The translations under genes and the position numbers were made by a program. Under the pieces are notes generated by a model. That model worked only from the letters and a program-made list of their open reading frames with translations, was not told where the DNA came from and ran no database searches. From Tretioscincus oriximinensis (Eukaryota > Chordata > Lepidosauria > Squamata > Gymnophthalmidae), in the NCBI GenBank assembly GCA_022410635.1, contig JAJVDF010000138.1:1047379-1111378 (forward strand): a DNA stretch of 64,000 nt, in the 5' to 3' direction. This document shows, piece after piece, positions 43,311 to 54,664 of the stretch. Positions within the stretch are counted from its first letter, which is position 1. Each line of letters begins with the position of its first letter.

Positions 43311-44258
43311 TGCTGTTGTTTGGTCCCAGTTTTGTGTATTAAAAAATGTTCTTATGACGGCTTACTTTTGGTCAAAAGTGGAGCAGCCTAAAAAAGGAGG
43401 GAGGTGAAGTAAAGAGTGGGCCATGGAATGCTGGAGGAGTGGGGTGCAAGAAGAGGAGCAGGCCATGGGAAGAAGACCAAGGAGTGGGGTTCTAGAAGAG
43501 AAGCANTGATTTTCTATAAGGGCCTTTTTTTGCACCTACATAGGACATCCACGGTTCCTTCCCCATGACATGTTTAAATCCACAATGTGAAAACCATTGC
43601 GGGGTTGAGTCATTTCTACCTATCAGAGCAACCCAAGTGGAGCTGGCAACATCAACACGAGAAAATAAATTTCATTACCAGGCAGTTGATTCTGCATATG
43701 TCAGCTGATTCTTCTGTCATCCCTGGCTGGCACCTTCTCATTGTATCCTGCCTTCCTGGAAAGGAGCAGGAGACATGAAGGCTGCCCAAGGCTTTTTCAA
43801 TGGAGTATTTCTTCTCATGCCTGAAAGAATTAGCTAAAGACTATTCCACTGGAACAGAGCTTTACTNTGAGTGGACTATTAAAAGTCCATCACCACATGG
43901 GCTGAATCCTTAACCATTTCAGTACCAGCATGGTACAAACCCCCCACGTGTGTGCAGNCTTTGTATCTGCATATCAATGTGGACTATAAAGACCTTGTTC
44001 TCACTAGTAAGGTCAGGGTTCTGTGCCACCCAGGACAAACACTGATTTCACCAATNCCCTCTATGCATTGGAATGCCATGGAGGCCATTTTGTCCAGCTT
44101 GTCACTCAGGGCACATGCTCCTTTTGACATATACACTCAAGCAATTATGACCCTAAATATGACTCCATCTGCATAAGATGGACCATGATCCATACAGATC
44201 ATTTGTAGATTAATATAGATCATTCAATAGATCTGATTAAACAAAATCTACCATAATG
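43311..44258. other. No gene seen
   Basis: No exon or repeat boundary recognised. A purine-rich patch with repeated 'gagtggg' and 'aagaggagc' words lies at 43395-43505. Confidence 0.35.
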
Positions 44259-44413
44259 TCTAGCAAAGAGGTCTTGTAGCACTGTAGAGACAAGCAAGGA
44301 AAAGTTAGGCAGTGTGAGCTTTCGTGGACAGATTAGTTCTTCAGTGCCCAAGCAGACTTACTTCTGAAAGCTCATATCGTCTATGTTTTTATTTGATAGT
44401 CTGTAAGATCCTA
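44259..44413. mobile_element. Penelope-like hairpin repeat, diverged copy
   Basis: Left arm: 'tctagcaaagaggtcttgta', 'gcactgtagagacaagcaag', 'gtgagctttcgtggacagat'. Right arm, inverted: 'tgaaagctcatatcgtctat', 'gatagtctgtaagatcctag'. The arms meet near 44342. The same architecture as 7391-7570 and 45354-45560, but older. Confidence 0.65.
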
Positions 44414-45353
44414 GGAGACTAAGCACTTTAAATTTTTACTGATAGCTCTACTCCATCACTAGACCATTCAGGAAAAGGCTACAAACTCCCCTAAGACTAT
44501 TTATTGCTTTTGGAAGCATTAAGGGATAGGATATTCTCTGTCTCTCTGTGCATACATATTAGTGCAAGAAAATAGTCTGCATTTCTCAAACTGTCTTCCA
44601 ATGCACTTGAATTACTGGACTGGAAATGACTTTATAGTTTGTAGCTTCCAGTTAAAAAAACTGCTGTTGGAGTAGAAATCTATTACCCAGGCAAGCTGGA
44701 TGTATTCTGAAGAAGCTGCCTCTTGTGCCAAATATCTCATCATCCACCCTCAAATATTACCCCTATCCAATCTGTTTAAGGCATACAATCCATCACAGCT
44801 AACATGATGATACCATCTGCGATTTCCAGTCTCCAGTGATATGCCAAGATAAATTTCCTCCAGGATATTATATATACATATATATGTGAAGATGGAGAGA
44901 AAGAAAGAGAAAATAGTACTCTTTTTCTGATTTCTCAGTGAACGAAAAAGGTTAGATCAAATTCTAGAAGTCTGGCTGGTCACTCTTAATGAGAGAAAGG
45001 ATCATAAAAAGGAATGGCTGTTTGTTTTCTAGCCCCTCCATTAGTGATGTTATATGGTGACTGGTTACCACTGAAACACAGGCTGCTTCCACACAAGGTC
45101 CTCCTACTGGTTTGTTAGGATTATCATGTTGCCTTTGTCATACAGGTCAATGGAGCTTTCGCTGTCCTCCTGCTTCCCCTCCCCCAGAAAAAGTTCTTTA
45201 TTCATGGAAGGAGAGGATGCTGATGCTTTCAAACATCTGCACAAAATATCTCTACTTCCAATGGGAAACTACCTGGAGCCCTGGGTGTCTGTCGCGCTGC
45301 CTCAAGGCTTGGATATGACAAGAGGACACTAGCCAAGACTACAAAATTGTAGT
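44414..45353. other. No gene seen; short TATA-type run
   Basis: An (AT)-rich run lies at about 44870-44887. Otherwise unremarkable mixed sequence with no exon. Confidence 0.35.
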
Positions 45354-45560
45354 CAATTTCAGAGAAATAGCCATGTTAGTCTAGCAGAAAGTCCAGCAAA
45401 GGAGCTAGCAGCACTTTGAGACTAACTTGAGAAAAGTGGTTGGCATAAGCTTTCGTAGACAGGTCTACTTCTTCAGCATCTGAAGAAGTAGACCTGTCTA
45501 CNAAAGCTTATGCCAACCACTTTTCTCAAGTTAGTCTCAAAGTGCTGCTAGCTCCTTTAG
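45354..45560. mobile_element. Penelope-like near-perfect hairpin repeat
   Basis: A 123-bp unit (45354-45476) is followed by the inverted copy of its last 79 bases (45480-45558) with only a 3-base loop between. I saw no mismatch over the 79-bp arms apart from one N (45502). The unit begins 'caatttcagagaaatagcc' and ends 'gtctacttcttcag'. The same 123-bp unit at 63233-63355 differs at one base. Such identity indicates recent activity. A Penelope-like terminal repeat is the best guess. Confidence 0.75.
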
Positions 45561-45689
45561 AAAATTGTAGATAGCTGACATAGACAGTAGTGACTTCTTG
45601 ATCCTTCATGTGTCTGCTCTTGCCAGCTCCAGGTGGATTTTTGAGGTAACGCAAATGTATGGGGGAATTGAGTTGTGCTGGGTTTAAGC

Positions 45690-45810
45690 CCCATTTTAAG
45701 TTTTACTCTGTAGTATGGAAGGGACCTTAGGCTTCCATTGCCATGGGGGCTGGAGTCATCATGATGATCCAACCATTGCGGTAGGAAAACCTCATGTGCC
45801 TGCAGCCTAT
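45690..45810 (+). repeat. Interspersed repeat family F, copy 1
   Basis: 'ggctggagtcatcatgatga', 'ccaaccattgcggtaggaaa' and 'acctcatgtgcctgcagcct' align with 'ggtggagtcatcataatgtt', 'ctaccattgcagtaggaaaa' and 'ccctgtgtgcctggagcc' at 48335-48400. Limits are approximate and class unknown. Confidence 0.5.
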
Positions 45811-46144
45811 CTCTTCACTTTACTATCCTTCCAAAATTTGACATTAAGAAATGAGGAAGGTGGGGTGAATTAATGAATAAATTTAAAAATGCTAAATTTA
45901 GGGAACATGGAAAGTGACACATTGTTCTGCTATAGGTTTCCAAAGCATAGACTAGAGAAGGAAAGGTCTTCCCAGATTGTCCCTTTGGATCTAACAGCTC
46001 CATACCCAAATCCGGGCTGCTAGGAAGTGGAGCAACCATCTTAACGTTTCTCCTCAGTCTCAGCAATTTGACTGGTCTGTTAGTATTGGGTTGAGGATTT
46101 GATTTTCCTGGATTGTATCAAGTATTGTACTTAAATAGACAGAT

Positions 46145-46578
46145 CGGGTTTGGGGAACCTTTTTTTCTGCCAACAACCATTTGGATGTTTGTAACATCAT
46201 TTGAGGACCATACACCCTCCCCACTCCGAGGCCACTCCCCTCCTGCCCAGGCCACACCTCATCCTACCCATGCAGTGCCCTCACCTGCCCAGACCATGCT
46301 CCCACACCTATACACCCCCACAAAATCACAGACTTTTCAATGCTCCTCCCAATCCCTCAGGGCCTTCTTCCCTCCTGGGCCTCCTTCCTTCCTCTTTTTT
46401 TTTTTCACTTCATGTTTTAATAAATTGAGGAACTGTTATTTAGCAGGATGTCTAATGGCTGTTTGTGGAGTATGTTGGGTGCTGGACCAAATGGTTCCTA
46501 GGGGAGCAAAACCACAAGCTGGACCAAATGGTTCCAGGGACTGCATCTGGCTTCCGGGCATTAGGTTCCCCATCCCTG
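46145..46578 (+). mobile_element. hAT-like non-autonomous element, long copy
   Basis: Left terminus cgggtttggggaacct matches the reverse of the right terminus (cagggatggggaacct) at 13/16. It contains a C-rich centre (46200-46390), 'catgttttaataaattgagg', and 'ggtgctggaccaaatggttc'. A second 'gctggaccaaatggttc' follows at about 46518, so 40-odd bases are duplicated locally. The 8-bp flanks agc agac agat-type and atttagat match only 5/8. The 162-codon Pro-rich frame is an artefact of the C-rich part. Confidence 0.72.
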
Positions 46579-48330
46579 ATTTAGATAATCAGTGTATTTA
46601 ACTCTCTAAATAGATCATAGGGTCCTACTGGCTCTTTCTTTTCTGCTTCACCTTGTTCAAATGTCATCAATGATCAATAAAATGTTTATAAAATGTTATC
46701 AATGATTGTCAGATGCAGACCTAAGTGTTGAGCTCCTGTCTTCACTGTTAAAATCTACTGGTACTCTCTTGCCTTTGTTGACTTTCAAGACAGTTTATGG
46801 GTTTCCAGAAACTACTTTAACCAGTCTAAGATAAAATAGTCATAAATTTGATGGGCAGTAATGGATAGTCATAATATTTCAGGCCTGCATCATAGTTTCT
46901 GTGTAACCCTTTGTAGCAGGAGTGTGGGGAAAGAGCCATTATGAAAGAGAAAATGTGTCTGTTTTGGATCCAAAGTGACAATATCAAAAAGCTTAATTCT
47001 TCTTCTCTAAAGTACATTAGCTGTTTGATCTGATATTCCCCCTCCAAAACCTGAATTATTTATTTTATCTATTTATTTTAAGAACCCTCTGTGGATCCAA
47101 TGAGTTTTCAGCTCTTTTGCCAGATTATGATTTAACAGCAAGTGGGACAAATGTATAACTACTTGGAGACCAGTTAAAATGATTGAACGGAATTCTGGAG
47201 TTCTGTCACAGAGCCAAACCTTGGTGTATCTGCCTCAAGATTAGATTTGCAAGGTATCGTCTTATACAAGCACAGGCTTTTTAAATATTATTTTTCACTT
47301 TTATTATTTATCTGTGGTGGCCACCCAATTTATCATCTATTAGTATCTAATTTTATTCATTTATTACATTTATTTTCTTTCTTCACCTCATTTAAAATAT
47401 CACCCACTTCCCCCCTCTCTTTCTTTTGCTCCTTCCCATCCTTCCTGTCAGGGTTGTTGTCAAAGGAAGCTGTCATCAAAGGCCAGAAATGAAGAGGTAC
47501 ATTTTAAATATTCACCAAAAACAATACAATATTGTTTGAAATTCATGGCGTCACTACCAAAAAGACCCTCCCACGTGCCACAGTACTAAAAGGCTAAACA
47601 AAACTATAAAAGGACATTTAGGTCTATTGGATCCTATTAAATCTAATTTCAGTCTTGGTAACTATTGGACAAATTCTAATTTAATAATCTTTAGTAAAGT
47701 TGTGTAGACCTTCCTAAGATATGTCTGTTTGATCACTTCCACCCAATTTATCCACTGCCCTACCCTTCTTCTACTACTTCCTTCAACCTTACTAAGGCCC
47801 TGATGATGCTTAAGTGTTAATCCAGCTTCACATCAGCAAAGTGGCAAGACATTCTGTAACTCAGAAAACTCACCTATGGTTTAGATAATATATGGGGAGG
47901 GGGGGACCTACTGTTCACATTGCTTGTTTTCCATTCTTAGGCCAGCTCCTCATGGTGTGTTGAAATATGGAACGATGTTAAAATCCAGAATAACCAAATC
48001 ACGAGATCATGTATCCGTACCCTCAATACTTTTGCAGCAAACCACTACATCCATTGAGAAAAGTGTGTTCCTACTACATTAGTCCGTAATCTCAGACCTC
48101 ATACATATGAGAATTGTCAGATCTCTCACCCTCCTCTCACTTTTCATCAAGAAACCAATTGAAAATTATATCTTGCCAGGTCTTCTTGTGATATCCCACC
48201 ATCTCCTGTTACACGAAGGCTTAAGAACAGAAATACGGAGAGTTTTGTAATGTTGTCTGAAGGAATCAACTGTTAGGATAATCTGGGACCACGGGAGTTT
48301 TTCCCGAACGCATTACTGAAATTCCATAAG
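46579..48330. other. No gene seen
   Basis: About 1.75 kb of AT-rich DNA without recognised exons, RNA genes or repeat termini. A T-rich patch lies at 47280-47420. Confidence 0.35.
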
Positions 48331-48440
48331 CACATGGGGTGGAGTCATCATAATGTTTCTACCATTGCAGTAGGAAAACCCTGTGTGCCTGGAGCCTTAA
48401 AGTGGACTGAAACTGGATTGAAACTTAGCTATGGCCAGGA
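48331..48440 (+). repeat. Interspersed repeat family F, copy 2
   Basis: Direct-orientation partner of 45690-45810 (ggagtcatcataatgtttct, accattgcagtaggaaaacc), about 2.6 kb downstream. Confidence 0.5.
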
Positions 48441-49595
48441 CCATAAGTTTGCTAGTTTTTTTCTAGACCTTTATTTGTTCATACCTCACACCAAAAATGT
48501 GAGAGGCTCTGCACAGCTATTATAACCTCAGATAGTTCCTCCCCCACCAGGACTGATTCTTCCACATATTCTTGTTGCCATTTATATATATTACATATAT
48601 ATATAACTATGCTGCTACTTATTCATACCCTGAGGGAATATCTTTTTGGGTTTCAAATAATGGTGTTAATACCAAACTCTTTCATGGTGTGGTAGCTTGT
48701 AGAAACCGTCTGTAAACATTGGATCAAATTATCGTCTTAATTCAGGTGCTTGGAGAGAGAAAGGAATATGAGAAGACAATGAATAAAATATTCACGCATG
48801 AAAGGCAACGAAAGGAAAAAAGCACAAGTCTGAGGATGGACCTGAAACGAATCAGGATAAAGGAACCCATAAAGATTAACTCAGGCATATAAAGAGACCC
48901 AAGCATAAAATACAAGTATCCTGTGGTATCCAGCTGTTTCTCCTATAAATTTCCAAAGGCTCACATATGTATCATTTCTCAAATATACAGAGAGAGACTA
49001 TCAATACATAAGTCGGAAAGAGAGAAAAGTCCCCTCAGATTACCTCATGTTCTTTGTTTTTCATCTTTCCCACCCCTTTTTTTCGTCTTCCAAAGCTCAT
49101 TGTTCCAAAATCTGCCAGGTTTGGGGAGTTGTTATTTCAGCACCATGCTAAATAGCTTTTCTATTACCTTACTGTGGATTGATCCATTTTATCTTTCCTT
49201 TTTTTCTTGGGGCCTAACACAGATGTAAAAGAGATCAGGGCTGTATTGGGAAAAGGAGACCAAAAGAAAGAAAAAAATTATCCAGCAATTTTACAATAAA
49301 ATTCAGAGAGGTGAATAAAATGCCAGAGGGGACTGTAACAAAATGGCGCAGATCATGTCTGGCTGCTTCAAGAGATGGAAGCTCAACAAGGTTTCTTGTG
49401 TTTTGTTTAAGTACTTCTCTCCCTTTTCATTTTCTTTTTGACATCTGAGGCATGGATATTTTTCAGGTCCATCTATAAGTGTTGACTAGTTTATGAAACA
49501 TCTTAACATCTTCACAAACATATATCAGTTTCAGACTGGATCAAATACAGAAACATACTTTCCAAGCTGTTATCTTCTTACCAATATTATTGGGT
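48441..49595. other. No gene seen
   Basis: No exon or recognised repeat. Short (AT) runs at 48585-48606. Confidence 0.35.
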
Positions 49596-49597
49596 AG

Positions 49598-49975
49598 TTT
49601 GATCAGATCCATTTTCATGATCCATTCATATTCATTTTACACAAATGAATCCATTCATATTCATTTTACATAAATGCACTCATTCGTACCCATTTTGCAC
49701 AAATGATCTGTTAATTTTGCACAGGTGGATCCACACATATTTGCACAAATGGATCCATTAATATTCACACAAATGGATCTATTCATATTCATTTACACAA
49801 CATGCATATTCGTTTTGCATGAATGCACCCTCATATACCCATTTTGCACAATGGATCTACTGTATTCATTTTGCATGTATGGATCCACTCATTTTCATTT
49901 TGCACAAATGACTCTGTTATTTATTTGAACAGACTAGATCCATTCATAAGTGTTTGCACAAATGTATTCTTTCAT
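49598..49975 (+). repeat. Degenerate minisatellite, unit about 30 bp
   Basis: The unit reads roughly 'gatccattcatattcatttt' + 'gcacaaatg' and recurs about 12 times. Landmarks 'ttttgcacaaatg', 'ttacacaaatg' and 'ttgcacaaatgg' recur at irregular 20-45-base steps, and 'ggatc(c/t)a(c/t)t' starts most units. Units have drifted, so the array is old. Met-Asp-X-X-Ile-type peptide periodicity in frames over it (49725-49928) reflects the DNA repeat. Confidence 0.88.
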
Positions 49976-50099
49976 GTTTGTAGGAATCTGCTTATTCCTT
50001 TATTGCAAGTGACCAAGGGTTCATAAGATCACAAGGAACATAAGAGGGCCGAATGGGACCAGAGTCCCACCTTGTCCAATCTTCTGCCTCACATAGTGG

Positions 50100-50375
50100 C
50101 CCATCGGTTGCACCTAAGAGCATAAGAACATAAGAAGAGCCATACTGGATCAGGCCACAGCCCATAAAGTCCAGCATTCTGTGTCACACAGAGGCCCACC
50201 AGATGCACCTGGGCAGTCCGAACAGAGGAAAGCAAAATATGCACCTGTTCATGACTCCCTGCAAATGGTATTTCAGGAGTTCTGCCTGTTGCTCCATCCC
50301 AGAGGCAACATCCAGACATCCATCCTAGTATCCATTTATACCTTTGGTGTCCATAAACCTGTCTAGTCCTGTGCA
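50100..50375 (-). mobile_element. CR1-type LINE 3' end
   Basis: 'gagcataagaacataagaag', 'agccatactggatcaggcca', 'cataaagtccagcattctgt', 'gcccaccagatgcacctggg' and 'tccataaacctgtctagtcc' match 24403-24610 closely. The part between (gttctgcctgttgctccatc, ccagaggcaacatccagaca) is extra relative to the other copy. A second, more decayed piece lies just upstream at 50035-50110. Confidence 0.85.
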
Positions 50376-51085
50376 ACCTGAAGGAGAAGAAGGCAAAACT
50401 GGGACTTATAATTCACAGAAACTCTTTTTCCAAACTGAATGGGAGCTTCATTAGGCCATGCGGAACTCTGGTTTTGTCCACAATTTATTATCAAATGATG
50501 AGGCAGTGATGAATTAGAATTGAAGGTAATTCCCAAGCTCCTACATTCTCAGCTACATCATCCTAAGTTAGTGTTAAAAGAACCCAATCAACCAGAATGA
50601 ACTAAGAATATATATATTTAAAAACTTATTAAATTTTCTGACAAGGGAAATTACTGTCTCATCCTATATGAACAGCCCTCCCATCAGTTAATTGAGGCAC
50701 CAAATTTGGTTGTCTGAGCATGTATTGTTTAATGTTCACAATTAATCATTTTAATAATTCATATTTTATGATGAATTGCAGCATATGAAAAACTACTGCT
50801 GGCGTATTACACTTTTTAAAACAAATTCATTATTTTTCATTACAGGTGATTCCTGAGTTATGAGCATCTGAAATACAACTGTCCCCGGCAGACGCAGGGA
50901 TATATCTGCAGCACTTTCCAAATTGCAACCAGAAACTCTTACTTAAAGTGAGCTGATTTTTGTTGAAATGTATGGGTTCCAGTTACTCAGAGGTCCATTT
51001 TGCAGGGGAAATCATAGAACGAAACCACTGGGATAAACTGAGCAGGCAAAACTTGCCAGTGTAGAAATACATCAATCTAGCCTTC
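50376..51085. other. No gene seen
   Basis: AT-rich, no recognised exon or repeat. Confidence 0.35.
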
Positions 51086-51089
51086 TGTG

Positions 51090-51490
51090 AAGAGTGTTTA
51101 CATCATTTCTGAATCAATATAAATCATTTTGGAACATGGCAAAACCACGCTTCACTGACAGTACATATGTAAAGCCCCAGTTAGTGGTTCATGTGGAAAT
51201 AAGAACATGCTGTTGGCATTGTCTCAAAATGCCAGCTTTCTTAATCAGAAGGGCTGAAGTGCCATTATAGACTTTACATTCTTTTCGAATTGCCATAAAA
51301 AGCCAAAATAGGAGAACGGCAGCTTTACTAAATGTGGAAAAAATGAAATTTCAGAAGATGTTACAAGCATTATAAACTGCACCTGCTAAAAAAATCCTTT
51401 TACACATCCATTAAAACTGCAGCTTTTCCGTCTCATACATATGATTGTGTGAATTTTATTGTACATGTCGTGTATTTTTAAAAAATCCCT
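51090..51490. other. Candidate conserved non-coding block
   Basis: Non-repetitive 400-bp stretch with words such as 'gaatcaatataaatcatttt', 'gccagctttcttaatcagaa', 'gaattgccataaaaagcc' and 'catacatatgattgtgtg'. No open frame. A 27-base piece at 51356-51382 resembles 11790-11816 (agatg..acaagcattataaac). Conservation is inferred from texture only. Confidence 0.27.
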
Positions 51491-51599
51491 CTCCTTTTAT
51501 CAGATCCAACACCTGAAAAACCAAAGATATATAGTATTTTATTGGAAACCAATTAAGTACATTTAGTTCCAATTTTTCAAAGAACTTGATTGTGACAGA

Positions 51600-52180
51600 G
51601 TTAATCATTTTTCAGAATTCCTTTTTTATCATCAATTTTTTATTCATTTTCTAATAAACATGTACACAACATTTCAAAGTTCAACGATTACTTGTTTATA
51701 GTTACATTAATGACTCCCTTCTCTACCCTCCTTATTCTTTATAGGTTTGTCAAATAAGTCATTTTATATCACCATATATAACTCTAGTCCTCCTCCACAT
51801 CAACAGTTCATTCTTTATTCTTTAAAACCTATTATTAAAAGTCCATCTTTCATTTTCTTGTAAATAATTCATAAAACCTCTCCAACTATTAACAAATTCA
51901 TCTATGTTTTATTCCATACAACTTGTCCTTTTCAATAAAACGCATTAACTTCATAAGCTAGGCTTTCAATCAAGGGAATTCTTTCTTCTGTTTCTCAGCA
52001 TAGATAGTTCTAGCAGCCATAATCATACACCTTAATGTTATCCAAAATTTTGTCCAATAGTTAAAACTCTGGCCTCCATGGAAGCACTCTTTTACAGATT
52101 CCTGACATATGTTGATTAATATCTGACAAGTATTTTAATTAAATTCCCTATTCAAATTCTTCTGCTATCCAACCCAGGGC
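51600..52180 (-). other. AT-rich block, possible L1-type remnant
   Basis: About 580 bases of strongly AT-rich DNA, T-rich on the + strand, beginning 'attttttattcattttctaa'. The texture resembles 29155-29750. A reversed LINE is possible; no protein frame confirms it. Confidence 0.25.
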
Positions 52181-53450
52181 TTAAAGACCCAAAGACATAT
52201 GGTGCTGCATTGTAAAACAATTAAATACACTTGGTTCTAATTTTTCAGAGCACTTGATGACACTTGAATTTTTATAACAGTTCACGACTTTTCCATCTTT
52301 ATGGTTGTTCCGAGTCCAGGCAGAGGCGGGACTGGCCAGGGTGCCTAATAGGAAATGAATTCCTGATGAGATGGACCCTCGCACCCACCATGAAGTTCAC
52401 TTGCTTTTTCTACACTGCGGTTGATCTGTGAACTTTGCTGTCCTGATAACTGTTCACATGAGAGTTTTCTTACACATATTTCTCCTTGGTGGGTCTGAGT
52501 CTGAGCAAAGCTAGAGCAAAGACTGGGGCCAAGACGGAGCCTTGTACAACAGGCGTAGAATATTTTTGTATTTGGCTGTTTCCGCATGCACGCTGTCATC
52601 CTTGCTTGTTTTCTCCCTACTGCTGTGCTGCCGTCCAAACGCCTTATGGTTGGGGCGATTGTCTCCTGGCAAACAATATTTTTAGTCCCAGTCCGCCACT
52701 GATTCCAGGTGAATCTTGAAGAATCTTGCTCCCTCCATTCTTTCTGACTGCACATGTTTTTTTAATCATTCTGTTTTTAATAGATCTACTTACAAGCACT
52801 ATGGCATCAATCGTTCTGAAGGATACACCCAACTGTTTATTGAATGCCAAACATTTTTATTCAACCTCCCAAACCCAGTTGGTTTTCATTACTCACCAGG
52901 CTCCTTCAAACGCCAGTTCAGCTGTATTTGTTTTTCATTTCATTTCATTTCTAATCCACTTTTCTTCCAAAAAGCTGAGAATGTTAAATAACCATCTTAT
53001 ATCTTTGATTTTTATCCCACTTGAGATTGGCTAGGCTGAGAGAAGTAGATAACCCAAGATCATTCAGTTTCATGACTAAGGATGTGATCAGGAACAAAAA
53101 TATAAGGATGTGAGGGCAGATATTCCTAATGGCACCTTACTATATCCTGAAGCCTATGAATAGCTCTCTCTTCATCATATCAAAAATATTTGTTATACCC
53201 ATAGAGATTGTTTCTTTTAGTTGGGGAATAAATGCTACCAGTGAGCAACCAATCAGGACCCCAGAAAACTGATTAAACTCTTATTGCCATGAAGGCATTG
53301 ACAGACCTCAAGGTGAAGTGAAATGTGAGGTGGGATTATTCTTTTAACAGTTTAAATGTCTGAGGGAGAGGAGGCAGTGTAGTTTGTCTTCTGTATGAGT
53401 TCTGAAAGATATGCAAAAGCATCCTGGACAGCAATTTAGAGGACCCAGAT
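52181..53450. other. No gene seen
   Basis: Several 60-136-codon frames on both strands overlap and show no domain. 'ggcgggactggccagggtgc' (52326) resembles 61303-61325 (gcagactggctagggtgcc), so both may carry pieces of one CR1-associated repeat. Confidence 0.3.
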
Positions 53451-53545
53451 CAGTGGTTCACAGCCTTATTTTGACCATGACCCACCTATGAATCTCTAAA
53501 ACCCTGACACACACACACCGTGGCGCCAAAGGAACACCTTTTCCC
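53451..53545 (+). mobile_element. hAT-like MITE left-end fragment
   Basis: 'cagtggttcacagcc', 'ttgaccatgacccacctatg' and 'aatctctaaaaccc' match the left half of the 41704-41927 element. The right end is absent. Confidence 0.65.
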
Positions 53546-53629
53546 ATATTAACCTGCCCGTGCCTTAAGATCTCTCTAGGAGGCCCTCCTGTCTGTGCCA
53601 CCATTCTCCACAGCAAAGAGAGTTGTCAC

Positions 53630-53900
53630 TCAATTCATAAAATCCACATGAAAGCTTCTTGGGGACATTCAGCAAGGTGAACTTGGCAAATCTGGTGAGA
53701 CTTCGGTATGTCATGTAAAGGTTCATTGGCTCCTAGCTTGCAGAGAATGCTTGAGATNTGTAGGAAGGTTTGTGGAGAATGTTGGGGCTTGTAATAAGGC
53801 AAGCGTAGCAACGCCTTATGGAGCTCATCATGTGACGAGTTTGTTATGCAATGCATCATAACAGTGAGGAAGCTTTAAANTAGGTGGAGGCNGTTGGCAA
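53630..53900 (+). repeat. Interspersed repeat family C, copy
   Basis: 'ttggcaaatctggtgagact', 'aaaggttcattggctcctag', 'cttgcagagaatgcttgaga' and 'aatgcatcataacagtgagg' follow the order in 62550-62830. The ZNF143-like core is mutated in this copy. Confidence 0.6.
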
Positions 53901-54660
53901 ACACATTTTAAAAGGAATAGCAAGGCTAACCGTTTGATGAGGAAGATCCCCTAATTCTGCACTAAAGCAAGTGTGGAATGCTGACTCTCTGATACCATTG
54001 CTTCGCATAAAGGATATAAATTGCAAAAATGCTAGTGATTACAACCTTTTTTCCTGAAACNGACATTGTAATATGAATGCCTTAAATTGAATTTCTCCTC
54101 AAAGGAAAGCTGAAAGCTGAGGGTGAGTGGGGGATTTGTCAGCAAACTATCTCCAGCTTTTATGGCACAACATCAATGGACAGCAGCAAGTCCATCCTCC
54201 GGTGGCTTGACTTCTCCTACAGAAGGAAACCATGTGGCAAAAGCCGGCCAAGAAAAATAGAATGTTCTCTATTCAATCAAGATTTATTGATTAGTCATTT
54301 GACCATATCAGAAAGTTAAAAAGTTAAAAAGTAAGCTTCAAATAGAATAAAATACAGCAATTAAAAACAGTATTGTTCTCTATTGATATTCATATTTTAT
54401 GTTATTAAGCCTGCATAAAGAGTTCTGGAAAATGGAGGGAGCTTTTATTAGAACAGGCATCCAGAGAAGAGCTCTGCTTTCTTCTTGGGGAAGGAAAGAG
54501 TGGGGAAGATACCTGTGATAACAGATTTATGTTTGCTGAGTCAAAGGAGTNACAGGCCCATTTGTGTGTCAGATATGCGAGGGAACTGCAGCGCATTTGA
54601 TTGCACATACACATAGATATGCGTATAACACATACTGTATAGACACATCAACACTGCTAA
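53901..54660. other. No gene seen
   Basis: Mixed DNA without recognised exon or element. 'ttgattagtcatttgaccat' at about 54286 resembles 36395 (gattagtccattgaacatat), a possible shared retroposon tail. Confidence 0.3.
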
Positions 54661-54664
54661 TTTC

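Noticed and set aside
45398..45558. Pure assembly fold-back artefact
   Set aside because: Not excluded, but two older, diverged loci have the same inverted layout, which an artefact would not produce.
46113..46601. 162-codon Pro-rich ORF
   Set aside because: It runs through the C-rich centre and right terminus of a hAT-like element.
49725..49928. Periodic Met-Asp peptide as a repeat protein
   Set aside because: The period equals the roughly 30-bp DNA minisatellite, and units are frameshifted along the array.
49598..49975. CRISPR-like array
   Set aside because: Units are diverged, there are no unique spacers of constant length, and the DNA is vertebrate-type.
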